Below, one piece after another: positions 1 to 8,322 of a stretch of DNA of 64,000 nt (position 1 is the first letter of the stretch; every line of letters begins with the position of its first letter). The notes under the pieces were generated by a model. It searched no databases. It worked only from the letters and a program-made list of their open reading frames with translations, and had not been told where the DNA came from. The stretch is from Azospirillum sp. TSH64. GTDB lineage: Bacteria; Pseudomonadota; Alphaproteobacteria; Azospirillales; Azospirillaceae. The DNA is taken from assembly GCF_003116035.1 (NCBI RefSeq), contig NZ_LGQW01000015.1, positions 4,395,431 through 4,459,430 on the forward strand. The letters run 5' to 3'. The position numbers were made by a program, and so were the translations under genes.

Positions 1-726
1 GGCATGGATCACCGTCATGCCGGACTCGTAGGAGAACTCCCAGAGGAACTCGGTGCTGCCGCGGATGCCGATCTGCACCGTGCGCTCCGGGTCGAGCACG
101 CCGTCCAGCACCGCCTGGCGGAAGGGACCGCCATGGTGGAACTTGGACCCTTCATAGGGGCCGCCGGTGTCGCAATGGGCATCGAAATGGATCATGCCGA
201 CCGGCCGGTCCCGTCCCACCGCCTTCAGGATCGACTGGCTGATCGAGTGGTCGCCGCCGACCGACAGCGGGATCACCCCGGCATCCATCACTTTGTCGTA
301 GAAGCTCTCGATGTCGTGATGGCAGGCTTCCAGGCTGAAACGGCTGGACAGCGGCACATCGCCGACATCGGCCATCCGGCAGGCCGCCGCCGGCACCATC
401 TTCAGCACATATTCGTAAGGACCGATCCGCTCGATGGTCCGCACCGCCCGCGGACCGAAGCGGGCGCCGGCGCGGTTGGTCACCCCCAGATCCATCGGCA
501 CGCCGATCAGCGCAACCTCCAGCCCGCCGAAATCGGGCAGTTCGGGCGCGTCCGGACGGTATGGCGCGTCGAGCAGGGTGGAGACCCCGGCGAAGGGCTG
601 GGTCCGTCGCCCCCCGGCGGAGAATTGCAAGGCAGCGACTCGCTGGAATTCGGGAGAGTGGATGTCGGCACCGCCGCTGCCGCTGTATTTCTCGCGCAGA
701 CGGTTGAGCTTGTCCGGATCGATCAT
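1..726 (-). CDS. Agmatinase/guanidinobutyrase-family ureohydrolase (3' end outside window)
   Basis: Binuclear Mn2+ ureohydrolase that releases urea from a guanidino compound such as agmatine or 4-guanidinobutyrate. The visible 242 residues contain two of the three metal motifs: GGDHS (His about 160) and DAHCDT (Asp182, His184, Asp186). They end in TVIHA, before the last Asp motif expected in a protein of about 320-350 residues, so the gene continues past base 1. The start ATG at 726 lies 37 nt after the upstream permease, so this is the last gene visible in an ABC-transporter operon. The context suggests that the imported substrate is hydrolysed by this enzyme. Family members differ in substrate and sequence alone does not separate agmatine from guanidinobutyrate. 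Confidence 0.88.
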   Translation of the reverse strand, partial: MIDPDKLNRLREKYSGSGGADIHSPEFQRVAALQFSAGGRRTQPFAGVSTLLDAPYRPDAPELPDFGGLEVALIGVPMDLGVTNRAGARFGPRAVRTIERIGPYEYVLKMVPAAACRMADVGDVPLSSRFSLEACHHDIESFYDKVMDAGVIPLSVGGDHSISQSILKAVGRDRPVGMIHFDAHCDTGGPYEGSKFHHGGPFRQAVLDGVLDPERTVQIGIRGSTEFLWEFSYESGMTVIHA

Positions 727-763
727 TTTGCAAGGTCTCCTGTCGGAAGGTCAGTCGGCCCAG

Positions 764-1561
764 TCAGTCCTGCTTTATCCAGGCGCCCAGCAGGCGCGGC
801 AGGTCGCCGAAGCGGGCGATCAGCCCGAAGACGGCGGCGGTCAGCAGCACGAACAGCACGGTGACGGCGGCCATGGTCGGCGTGTAGCCGTAGCGCAGGG
901 CGTTGAAGATCTTGATCGGCAGCGTTTCCAGCGTGAAGCCGGCGACCATGTAGGCGACGATATATTCGTTGAGTGACAGCACGAAGGCGAAGGCGAAGCC
1001 GGAAATCATGTATGGCCGCACCAGCGGCATCACCACCGTCCGCAGCACGGTGCGGTCGTCGGCCCCCATGGTCGAAGCGGCCTCGACAAAGCTGCGATCC
1101 ACCGCGCCGAAGCCCAGCGACAACGTGACCAGCGGCAGGGTGACGAAGAAGACGGCGTGGCTGACCACCACCGTCCACGGCTCGCCATACTGCCCGAAGG
1201 TGGACCAGAAGCTGAGGAACCCCAGCGCGGTGATGACCGGCGGCAGGATGAAGGGGGCCATGCCCAGCACCTCGAACGCCCGCGCCCAGGGCGCCCGCCA
1301 GCGCCAGATGAACCATGCCAGGGGAAAGGCGATGGCGACCGCCAGGGCCGCCGACGCCGCCGCCACCACAAGGCTGGCGATCAGCGCCCCGCGCCAGCCG
1401 GGATCGGTGAAGATCTCAGCATACCAGGACAGCGACAGTCCCTTGGGCGGGAAGTCGAGCGAGCGCTTGGCATTCAGCGACACCCCCGCCACCACCAGGA
1501 TCGGTGCCGCCAGGACGAGGCCGATCAGGCCGGCCATCAGGCTGTTGAGCCAGCGCAGCAT
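764..1561 (-). CDS. ABC transporter permease, PotC type
   Basis: Inner-membrane permease (265 aa) of a spermidine/putrescine-type importer. It has about six hydrophobic segments and the cytoplasmic EAA loop (EAASTMGADD, about residue 160) that contacts the ATPase. The ATG at 1561 overlaps the TGA of the preceding permease by one base, so translation is probably coupled. It pairs with that permease as the heterodimeric membrane domain. The next gene, an agmatinase-family enzyme, follows after 37 nt. The substrate is probably a cationic guanidino or polyamine compound, inferred from neighbours and not from the permease itself. Confidence 0.9.
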   Translation of the reverse strand: MLRWLNSLMAGLIGLVLAAPILVVAGVSLNAKRSLDFPPKGLSLSWYAEIFTDPGWRGALIASLVVAAASAALAVAIAFPLAWFIWRWRAPWARAFEVLGMAPFILPPVITALGFLSFWSTFGQYGEPWTVVVSHAVFFVTLPLVTLSLGFGAVDRSFVEAASTMGADDRTVLRTVVMPLVRPYMISGFAFAFVLSLNEYIVAYMVAGFTLETLPIKIFNALRYGYTPTMAAVTVLFVLLTAAVFGLIARFGDLPRLLGAWIKQD

Positions 1562-2412
1562 CACGCCTCCTCCTTGCGTCCGAACAGCAGGGACAGCCCG
1601 ACCAGCGCCAGACTGACCAGCACCAGGAAGACCGCCATCGCCGCGGCGAACGGCATGTTGGACTGGTAGATCGCCTGATCGGTGATCAGCACCGACAGGG
1701 TCCAGTGCTGCGGCCGTCCCAGAAGCTGCGGCAGCAGGTAGCTGCCCAGCGCGAAGACGAAGGCCATGATCAGGGTGGCGACGATGGTGTTGCGCTGGGC
1801 CGGCACCACCACGGTGAAGAAGGCCTTGAGCGGCGAAGCCCCCAGCGTCCGCGATGCCTCCACCAGCGCCGGGTCGAGCCGTGCCAGCGCCGGATAGAGC
1901 ACCAGCACGGTGTAGGGGAAGGCCTGATAGACCATGCCGGCCAGCAGCGCGCCGAAGCTGGGCGACAGCGATTGCGGCTCCGCCATCAGCCCGACCGCCA
2001 CCAGCAGGTTGGTGATGCCGGCGGTGCGCGACAGCAGGGTCGACCAGGCGAAGCCGATGATCACCTCCGACAGCGACAGGATCGACAGCAGGAAGACCAG
2101 CCAGCGCACCTGGGCCGCCCTCGGCAGCCGCGCCAGCCGGTAGGTGAAGGGGAAGCCGATGCCGACCGCCACCACGGCCACCAATGCCGCCAACTCCAGC
2201 GAGAAGGACAGGACCCCGCCGAAGAAGGCGCTGAGGAAGCGCTCGTAATTGGCAAACACCAGATCGGGCTCGTAGAAGCCGCCGGGAATCCGGCGGGCGA
2301 CGCTGACCGCGATCATCAGGCCGAAGGGAATGACGAAGAAGACGACCAGCATCAGCGCCGGGAACAGGATCGGCGCATGTTCGCCCAGGCTGCGGGGGGC
2401 GCGGCGGATCAT
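1561..2412 (-). CDS. ABC transporter permease, PotB type
   Basis: First permease (283 aa) of the polyamine-type importer. The N-terminal hydrophobic segment begins near residue 14, further membrane segments follow, and the EAA loop reads EASRTLGASPLKAF. Its start overlaps the ATPase stop by 4 nt (ATGA) and its stop overlaps the next start, giving a tightly coupled ATPase-permease-permease unit. The family is that of PotB/PotH; substrate specificity cannot be read from it. Confidence 0.9.
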   Translation of the reverse strand: MIRRAPRSLGEHAPILFPALMLVVFFVIPFGLMIAVSVARRIPGGFYEPDLVFANYERFLSAFFGGVLSFSLELAALVAVVAVGIGFPFTYRLARLPRAAQVRWLVFLLSILSLSEVIIGFAWSTLLSRTAGITNLLVAVGLMAEPQSLSPSFGALLAGMVYQAFPYTVLVLYPALARLDPALVEASRTLGASPLKAFFTVVVPAQRNTIVATLIMAFVFALGSYLLPQLLGRPQHWTLSVLITDQAIYQSNMPFAAAMAVFLVLVSLALVGLSLLFGRKEEA

Positions 2413-3470
2413 GACACCCTCCCCTCCGGCGGCAGGATGACGCAGGCCTCGGCCGGAATCTCGACGATGACGGCGGCACCCGGTTCGACCGAGGGACGGT
2501 CCTGCGGCCGGGTCAGAGCCACGATCTCCCGCCCGGCGACATCGATGCGGAACTCGACGCTGGCGCCGAGATCGCGGACGAAGGACAGGGTTCCGGCCAG
2601 CCGGTTTGCCCCTCCAGCCGCGGTCGCCGGATGCAACAACACCTCCTCCGGCCTGACCGACAGCAGAGCACGCCCATGCGGCGGCAATCCGGCCAGGGCC
2701 AGTTCGCCTCCCGGCACGCTGGCACGGCCGGGGACCGTCACCTCGCCCTCCAGCAGGTTGGTCATGCCGATGAAGTCGGCGACGAAGGCGTCGGCGGGCC
2801 GGCGATAGACCTCCATCGGCGGGGCGGCCTGACGGATCCGCCCTTCCGACATCACCACCACCAGATCGGCCATGGTCATCGCTTCCCGCTGGTCGTGGGT
2901 GACGACGATGGTGGTGATGCCCAGCCGCCGCTGAAGCTGCTTCAGTTCGATCTGCATCGCCTCGCGCAGCTTGGCGTCGAGCGCCGACAGCGGTTCGTCG
3001 AGCAGGAACAGCTTCGGCTCCAGCGCCAGGGCGCGGGCGATGGCGACGCGCTGGCGCTGACCGCCCGACAGCCGCGACACCGGCCGGTCCGCCATTCCGG
3101 GCAGGCGCACCAGCTCCAGCAGGCTGTCCGCCCGGCGGCGGCGTTCATCGGCCGGAACGCCGCGGATGCGCAGGGGATAGGCGATGTTCTCCCCGGCGCT
3201 GAGATGGGGGAACAGGGCCAGCGACTGGAACACCATGCCGAAATCCCGCTTGTGGGCGGGGGTCGCGGTGATGTCGCGGTCGTCGATCAGCATCTGGCCG
3301 CCGGAGGGTTCCTCCAGCCCGGCGATCATCCGCAACAGCGTGGTCTTGCCGCAGCCGGAGGGGCCCAGCAGGCAGACGAACTGACCGTGCGGGATGCGCA
3401 GGCTCGCCCCATGCACCGCGGTGAAGCTGCCGTAACGCTTGGTGAGACCGTCGAGAACGAGGGCGGACAT
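2409..3470 (-). CDS. ABC transporter ATPase, PotA type
   Basis: Cytoplasmic ATPase (353 aa) that powers the importer. Visible motifs are Walker A GPSGCGKTT, signature LSGGQRQR, Walker B LFLLDEPLSALD and the switch histidine in VVTHDQ, followed by a C-terminal TOBE-like regulatory domain (from about residue 260) typical of PotA and other CUT1/POT ATPases. An upstream in-frame ATG would add 33 residues. MSALVLDG is preferred because family alignments begin just before the LxxLTKRYG strand. It lies 74 nt after the binding-protein gene and overlaps the next permease by 4 nt. Confidence 0.92.
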   Translation of the reverse strand: MSALVLDGLTKRYGSFTAVHGASLRIPHGQFVCLLGPSGCGKTTLLRMIAGLEEPSGGQMLIDDRDITATPAHKRDFGMVFQSLALFPHLSAGENIAYPLRIRGVPADERRRRADSLLELVRLPGMADRPVSRLSGGQRQRVAIARALALEPKLFLLDEPLSALDAKLREAMQIELKQLQRRLGITTIVVTHDQREAMTMADLVVVMSEGRIRQAAPPMEVYRRPADAFVADFIGMTNLLEGEVTVPGRASVPGGELALAGLPPHGRALLSVRPEEVLLHPATAAGGANRLAGTLSFVRDLGASVEFRIDVAGREIVALTRPQDRPSVEPGAAVIVEIPAEACVILPPEGRVS

Positions 3471-3544
3471 GGGCGGGCCTTCGGATCGTTCGGAAAGGAC
3501 GGAGCCCTTCCCCTCGCACTCGGGGGGAGAAGGGCACTCGCGGA

Positions 3545-4645
3545 TCAGCCCACGATCATTTCCGTCCATTTCTGGTTCAGCCAGTCGGCCTTCGACACAT
3601 AGAGGTCATAGCGCGGAACGATGGGCGCCAGATCGGAGGAGACCGCGGCGAACTCCTTGTCCGTCAGGTCGGTGGCCGACCGGTCGATGGTCGGCGAGGT
3701 GCCGACCTTGCGCGACAGCAGCGCCTGGATTTGCGGCTGGCACATGTAGTCGATGAAGACGTGGGCCAGATCGCCGGCCTTGGACGCCTTGGATACCGCC
3801 CAGCTGCCGGAATCGAGGATGCCGCCCTCCTTGGGGAAGGTGGAGCGCACCGGATGGCCGTCGGCGGCGGCAAGGCCGGTAACGTCGTGGTAATATTGCC
3901 CCATCGGGACTTCACCCGACTTCAGCGCCGCCTCGAATTGCGCCTCGTCGCGGTACCAAAGCTTCACATTGTTCTTCAGCTCGGCCAGCTTCTTGAAGCA
4001 CTCCAACTGGCCCTGTTCGCTGTCGAGATGCTTGGAGCCGCCGAAGAAGGTGGCGGCGGTCACGTCCAGCAGGAAGGAGTTGGAGACCAGCGCCAGCAGG
4101 CCGAGCTTGTCCTTGTTGGCCGGGTCCCACAGCGCCGCCCAGCTTTCCGGAGGTTGGGGGTAGCTCTTGGTGTTGGTCACCAGGGTGATGTACCAGGACA
4201 CCGCACCGATGCCCGACAGGCGGCCGTCAGGATACTTGTTCATCAGCGCCGGCTTGACCTTGGCGGCGTTCGGCAGCTTGGCGGGATCGAGCGGCGCCCA
4301 CAGCTCGGCCGCCATGCCCTTCAGCATCGCCACCTGGGACATCATCGACACGTCGGCCGGAGCCTGCTTGGCACGGGCCGCCTGCTCAAGCTGGATCAGC
4401 CATGCCTCGCCCGTCGGTTCGGCCACCGCCTCCACCGCGATGCCGGTCGCCTTGGTGAAGTCCGGGAAGATGTGCTTGTCGAAGCTGTCTTTGAAATAGC
4501 CGCCATAAACCCCGACCTTCAACGACTTCGATTGGGCCCGAACGATGGAGGGAAAGCCCACCGCCCCCACCGCCGCAGCTGCGCCCGCCCCAGCCAGCAC
4601 CGTCCGTCTGCCGAGTCTTCTGTCCAGTCCTGCCCCGATCGCCAT
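3545..4645 (-). CDS. Periplasmic substrate-binding protein of polyamine/guanidino ABC importer
   Basis: Extracytoplasmic solute receptor (366 aa) of the PotD/PotF (extracellular solute-binding family 1) type. The N terminus carries a twin-arginine-like export signal (GRRTVLAGAGAAAAVGAV) with a likely cleavage site after IVRAQ, indicating folded export. The mature part starts with KSLKVGVYGGYF, the usual first strand of this fold. It is the first gene of the leftward operon and is divergent from the LysR gene across a regulatory region with an inverted repeat. With the agmatinase-family enzyme at the operon end, a guanidino or polyamine ligand is likely but unproven. Confidence 0.88.
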   Translation of the reverse strand: MAIGAGLDRRLGRRTVLAGAGAAAAVGAVGFPSIVRAQSKSLKVGVYGGYFKDSFDKHIFPDFTKATGIAVEAVAEPTGEAWLIQLEQAARAKQAPADVSMMSQVAMLKGMAAELWAPLDPAKLPNAAKVKPALMNKYPDGRLSGIGAVSWYITLVTNTKSYPQPPESWAALWDPANKDKLGLLALVSNSFLLDVTAATFFGGSKHLDSEQGQLECFKKLAELKNNVKLWYRDEAQFEAALKSGEVPMGQYYHDVTGLAAADGHPVRSTFPKEGGILDSGSWAVSKASKAGDLAHVFIDYMCQPQIQALLSRKVGTSPTIDRSATDLTDKEFAAVSSDLAPIVPRYDLYVSKADWLNQKWTEMIVG

Positions 4646-4741
4646 AGCGTGTCTCCCTCTCGTCGTTGGTCAGCCCCGATGGAAGTGCATGCCGGAATTA
4701 GACGGTGACTTTGCGTCTCCACACATCCCGAATTCTTTGTA

Positions 4742-4769
4742 TCTTACTTCGACAGGAGCCGAAGTAAGA
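4742..4769. promoter_or_regulatory. Perfect 10-bp inverted repeat between divergent ABC operon and LysR gene
   Basis: TCTTACTTCG, an 8-nt spacer, then CGAAGTAAGA. The dyad lies 41 bp before the LysR start and about 97 bp before the binding-protein start. Its position and symmetry suit a LysR-type operator used for autoregulation and control of the divergent operon. The arms are seen; binding is inferred. Confidence 0.55.
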
Positions 4770-4809
4770 CCGGCCCATTCCCTATCCAGGCCCAAGGATT
4801 CCCGATCGC

Positions 4810-5718
4810 ATGAGCCGGATGACCATCGAGACCGCCGATCTGCGGCTCTTTCGCCTGTTCATGACGGTGGTCGAGGCCGGTGGCTTTACTGCGGCGCAAG
4901 GCGAACTGAACCTGTCCCTTTCCACCATCTCCACCCATTTCGCCGAACTGGAAGGGCGGCTGGGGGTGCGGCTGTGCCGGCGCGGCCGCTCCGGCTTCAA
5001 GCTGACGGAAGAGGGGCAGGCGGTCTATGACGAGTTGCGGCGGGTGTTCGACACGCTGGACCGCTTCGGCGCCCGGGTGCGGGGTCTGCGCGACCGCCTG
5101 ACCGGCACCCTCAGCATCGGGCTGGTGGACAACACGCTGACCGACGCCAATTTCCCGCTGGAACGGGTGATCACCCGCTTCGCCGACGCCGCTCCCGAGG
5201 TCAACCTCGCCATCGTCACCCGGCCGCCCAACGAGCTGCTGCGCGACGTGGTCGGCGGCGAGCTGCACCTCGCCATCGCCAGCTTTCCGCGGATCGTGCC
5301 GGGCCTCTCCTACATCGACCTCTACACGGAAACCAACCTGTTCTACTGCGGGGCCGGCCATCCGCTGTTCGACCGTCCGGACGACATGGTCGATCTGGAT
5401 GAGGTGCGCCGTCACCGGCTGGTGGCCCGCAGCTATTGGGGGGCGCGCGACATCAAGATCTTCGCGATCAGCGCGCCGCATGCGACCGTCAGCGACATGG
5501 AAGGCGCCGCCCGGCTGATCCTGTCCGGCCGCTATCTCGGCTATCTGCCCGACCATTACGCCGCCCCCTTCGTCCAGGCCGGACGGCTGCGCGCCCTGCT
5601 GCCGCGGGTGCTCTCCTATCACTCGCCGTTCCAGATCGCCGTCCATGGCGACCGGGCCAGGACGCCGGTGGTCGATCTGTTCATGACCCTGACGCGGGAG
5701 GAGATCGCCAGCCGCTGA
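4810..5718 (+). CDS. LysR-family transcriptional regulator (divergent from ABC/ureohydrolase operon)
   Basis: DNA-binding regulator (302 aa) with an N-terminal winged helix-turn-helix (residues about 8-67; recognition segment LSLSTISTHFAELE) and a C-terminal periplasmic-binding-like effector domain from about residue 95. It is transcribed away from the polyamine-type operon and shares with it the 28-bp dyad at 4742. Regulators in this arrangement usually respond to the imported substrate or its breakdown product. In pseudomonads a LysR protein (GbuR) controls guanidinobutyrase, which would fit, but orthology is not shown here. ATG 4810 is the first start in the frame. Confidence 0.88.
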   Translation: MSRMTIETADLRLFRLFMTVVEAGGFTAAQGELNLSLSTISTHFAELEGRLGVRLCRRGRSGFKLTEEGQAVYDELRRVFDTLDRFGARVRGLRDRLTGTLSIGLVDNTLTDANFPLERVITRFADAAPEVNLAIVTRPPNELLRDVVGGELHLAIASFPRIVPGLSYIDLYTETNLFYCGAGHPLFDRPDDMVDLDEVRRHRLVARSYWGARDIKIFAISAPHATVSDMEGAARLILSGRYLGYLPDHYAAPFVQAGRLRALLPRVLSYHSPFQIAVHGDRARTPVVDLFMTLTREEIASR

Positions 5719-5765
5719 TCGGCCGCCGCTGATGCCCCTTCAGATCTGCCTGCGATGATGGGATT

Positions 5766-5775
5766 TGGTATACCA
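5766..5775. promoter_or_regulatory. GntR-type operator (TGGTATACCA) upstream of gamma-glutamyltransferase gene
   Basis: A perfect 10-bp palindrome, TGGTATACCA, lies 39 bp before the gamma-glutamyltransferase start. It fits the FadR/GntR half-site pattern TNGTNNACNA. A second site of the same pattern occurs before the gntR gene at 7513, suggesting shared control. Confidence 0.5.
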
Positions 5776-5813
5776 TACTCCCAAAGACCAACATCGGGGA
5801 GTCGACGGAGACC

Positions 5814-7409
5814 ATGCGCAACTTCGAAGAACCGGGCCGGTCGCTCGCCATGGGGCGCAACGGCATGGCCGCTACCTCGCATCCGGCGGCAACCCTGACG
5901 GCGGTCGAGATCCTCAAGGCCGGCGGCACGGCCGTCGATGCCGCGGTGGCGGCCTGCGCGGTCCAGAGCGTGGTCGAAGCGGGTTCGACCGGAATCGGTG
6001 GGGACTGCTTCGCCATGGTCGCCCCGCAGGGTAGGACCGACATCCGCGCCTACAACGGCTCCGGCCGCACCCCGGCGGCGATGACGCTGGAGCGCCTGCG
6101 GGCGGCGGGCGTCACCGCTCTCGACCGCCACTCCCCACATGCGGTTACGGTTCCGGGTGCTGTGGATGCCTGGGCGCGGCTGGTCGCCGACCATGGCCGC
6201 CTCCCCCTGAGCGAGATCTTCGCTCCGGCCATCGCCATGGCGCGCGAGGGCTATGCCGTCACCCCGCGGGTCTCGCACGACCTCGCCCAGCAGACCGATC
6301 TGCTCCGCCAAAACCCAGCCGCCGCCACCACCTTCCTGGTGGACGGAGAGGCCCCCGCAGCCGGTACCGTCCAGACCCAGCCGCTGCTGGCCGACACGCT
6401 GGAGGTCATCGGACGCGACGGGCCGGGCGCCTTCTACCGCGGCGCCATCGCCGAGGACATGGTGGAGTGCCTGCGGGCGGCGGGCGGTTTCCACAGCCTG
6501 GAGGATTTCGCCGGGGCCAGGGGTGAGTACGTCACGCCAATCAGGACCGATTACCGCGGCCGCACCATCCATGAATGCCCGCCGAACGGACAGGGCGTCA
6601 TCGCCCTGATGATCCTGAACATCCTCAAGCGCTTCCGGCCCGCCGGCGATCCGCTCGACCCCGACGGCCTGCATGTGGAGATCGAGGCGACCCGACTCGC
6701 CTATGCGGCGCGCGACGCCTTCCTGGCCGATCCGGCGCAGGCCGGACCGTCGATGGTCGATCAATTGCTGTCCGATGAGCTGGCCGACGAACTGGCCGCC
6801 CGCATCGACACCGCCCGCGCGCTGGAGATCGGCGGGGGGTTCGACGCTGTCGAGCACAAGGACACCGTTTACATCGCCGTGGTCGACAAGGATCGGACGG
6901 CTGTCAGCTTCATCAGCTCGATCTTCCATCCCTATGGCAGCGGGCTGATGGCGCCGCGCTCCGGCGTGCTGTTCCACAACCGGGGCCAGAGCTTCTCCCT
7001 GGTCGATGGGCATCCCAACATGGTGGCGCCGCGCAAGCGGCCGATGCACACCATCATTCCGGGCATGGTCACCGAAAACGGCCGCGTCAGCCTGACCTTC
7101 GGCGTCATGGGCGGGCATTACCAGGCGATGGGCCACGCCCATTTCCTGTCGAAGCTGTTCGACCATGGGTTGGACATCCAGAGCGCCATCGACCTGCCGC
7201 GCCTGTTCCCCCTTCCTGGCACCCTCACCGTGGAAGCGGAATCGGCCATCCGCAACAGGGCTGGGGCGGAACTGACCCGCCGGGGCTTCACAGTAACGGC
7301 ACCCAGCGGGGCCATCGGCGGCGCCCAGGCCATCGCCATCGACTGGGAGCGCGGAATCCTGCTGGGCGGCTCCGACCACCGGAAGGACGGGTGCGCGCTG
7401 GGCTACTGA
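5814..7409 (+). CDS. Gamma-glutamyltransferase family protein (YwrD-like, no signal peptide)
   Basis: N-terminal nucleophile hydrolase that cleaves or transfers gamma-glutamyl groups from glutathione-like substrates (531 aa). The precursor is expected to self-cleave before the conserved threonine in EHKDTVYIAVVDKD (Thr about 351), giving large and small subunits. Other family signatures are STGIGGDCF near residue 60 and NGQGVIALMILN. There is no export signal, unlike classical periplasmic GGT, so the protein is probably cytosolic as in the YwrD branch. It is followed by a GntR regulator and an amino-acid ABC transporter, suggesting uptake and breakdown of a gamma-glutamyl compound. Confidence 0.88.
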   Translation: MRNFEEPGRSLAMGRNGMAATSHPAATLTAVEILKAGGTAVDAAVAACAVQSVVEAGSTGIGGDCFAMVAPQGRTDIRAYNGSGRTPAAMTLERLRAAGVTALDRHSPHAVTVPGAVDAWARLVADHGRLPLSEIFAPAIAMAREGYAVTPRVSHDLAQQTDLLRQNPAAATTFLVDGEAPAAGTVQTQPLLADTLEVIGRDGPGAFYRGAIAEDMVECLRAAGGFHSLEDFAGARGEYVTPIRTDYRGRTIHECPPNGQGVIALMILNILKRFRPAGDPLDPDGLHVEIEATRLAYAARDAFLADPAQAGPSMVDQLLSDELADELAARIDTARALEIGGGFDAVEHKDTVYIAVVDKDRTAVSFISSIFHPYGSGLMAPRSGVLFHNRGQSFSLVDGHPNMVAPRKRPMHTIIPGMVTENGRVSLTFGVMGGHYQAMGHAHFLSKLFDHGLDIQSAIDLPRLFPLPGTLTVEAESAIRNRAGAELTRRGFTVTAPSGAIGGAQAIAIDWERGILLGGSDHRKDGCALGY

Positions 7410-7511
7410 CGCGCCATCGGCGGCGACGCCGTGCGAAGGACCATGGTCGCCACATCATAGTCCTTCGGCTACGAAGCAATGTCGGTTGACAGGCTCATAG
7501 TCACGGCTCAC

Positions 7512-7523
7512 ATTGTCAACAAT
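7512..7523. promoter_or_regulatory. GntR-type operator (ATTGT-CA-ACAAT) before gntR gene
   Basis: The 12-bp interrupted palindrome ATTGTCAACAAT matches TNGTNNACNA and lies 22 bp upstream of the chosen gntR start. A TTGACA hexamer at 7486-7491 could be a -35 element, placing this site in the promoter and arguing for autorepression. Confidence 0.5.
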
Positions 7524-7545
7524 CGACTGTCTACGGCGAGGGCGC

Positions 7546-8265
7546 ATGTCCGACGGAGCGAAGGGCAAGGTTGCGGGATCGGTCCTGGCGCGTGTGCCGA
7601 AAGCGACCTTCCGCGCCCACATCGCGGATGGGCTGCGGGCCGCGATCCTCAATGGCGACATCGAGCCCGGCGCGCAGCTTGTCGAGACCGCGCTCGCCGA
7701 CCAGTTCGGGGTCAGCCGCGGGCCCTTGCGCGAAGCCATGCGGCAACTGATCGACGAGGGGTTGCTGATTGCAGTGCCCTACACCGGCACCCATGTCGTC
7801 GGCCTGTCGGTCGATGACGTGCGCGAAATTTATTCGATGCGCGTCACACTGGAGATTTTCGCCTTCGAACAGATCTGGGCGCGGCGCGACCAAGCGTTCC
7901 GCCAGGGCCTCGTCGCCCGGCGCGATGCCCTCACCGCCTGCATCGACGCCGAGGACGATGCCGCCAGCATCGTCGCCGAGTTGCAACTGCACGGCTTCGT
8001 CTATGAGGCAACCGGGCACAAGCTGCTGATCCGGACCTGGGACAGCATCCGTGGACGCTTGCAGCTCTATTGGGCGGCGCACCACCGCGCACACGGCATC
8101 CGCGGCCCGCGCCGCGACGGCCATGACCGCTATGTGGAAATGGCTCTTTCCGACGATTTCGACACGCTGAAGTCCGAAATCACCGACCACATGGCCCGTG
8201 GCGGCCGGCAGACCGAAGACTTCCTGCGGGGCCGCGAGGCCCGCGCTGCCGCCCAAAGTCCCTGA
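7546..8265 (+). CDS. GntR-family (FadR/FCD type) transcriptional regulator
   Basis: Repressor-type regulator (239 aa from ATG 7546). It has an N-terminal winged helix (about residues 20-85, with ETALADQFGVSRGPLREAMR as recognition region) and an all-helical FCD ligand-binding domain with potential metal or ligand histidines further on. An upstream TTG at 7513 lies inside the operator-like palindrome, so the ATG at 7546, preceded by a purine-rich GGCGAGGG, is the more likely start. It sits between the gamma-glutamyltransferase and the amino-acid transporter genes. Matching palindromes before both its own gene and the transferase gene suggest control of this catabolic cluster. Confidence 0.88.
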   Translation: MSDGAKGKVAGSVLARVPKATFRAHIADGLRAAILNGDIEPGAQLVETALADQFGVSRGPLREAMRQLIDEGLLIAVPYTGTHVVGLSVDDVREIYSMRVTLEIFAFEQIWARRDQAFRQGLVARRDALTACIDAEDDAASIVAELQLHGFVYEATGHKLLIRTWDSIRGRLQLYWAAHHRAHGIRGPRRDGHDRYVEMALSDDFDTLKSEITDHMARGGRQTEDFLRGREARAAAQSP

Positions 8266-8322
8266 CGGAACGCTTCCGACCGAACCCACGAAAAAACGAC
8301 GAACGGACAGAGGAGGTTTACG

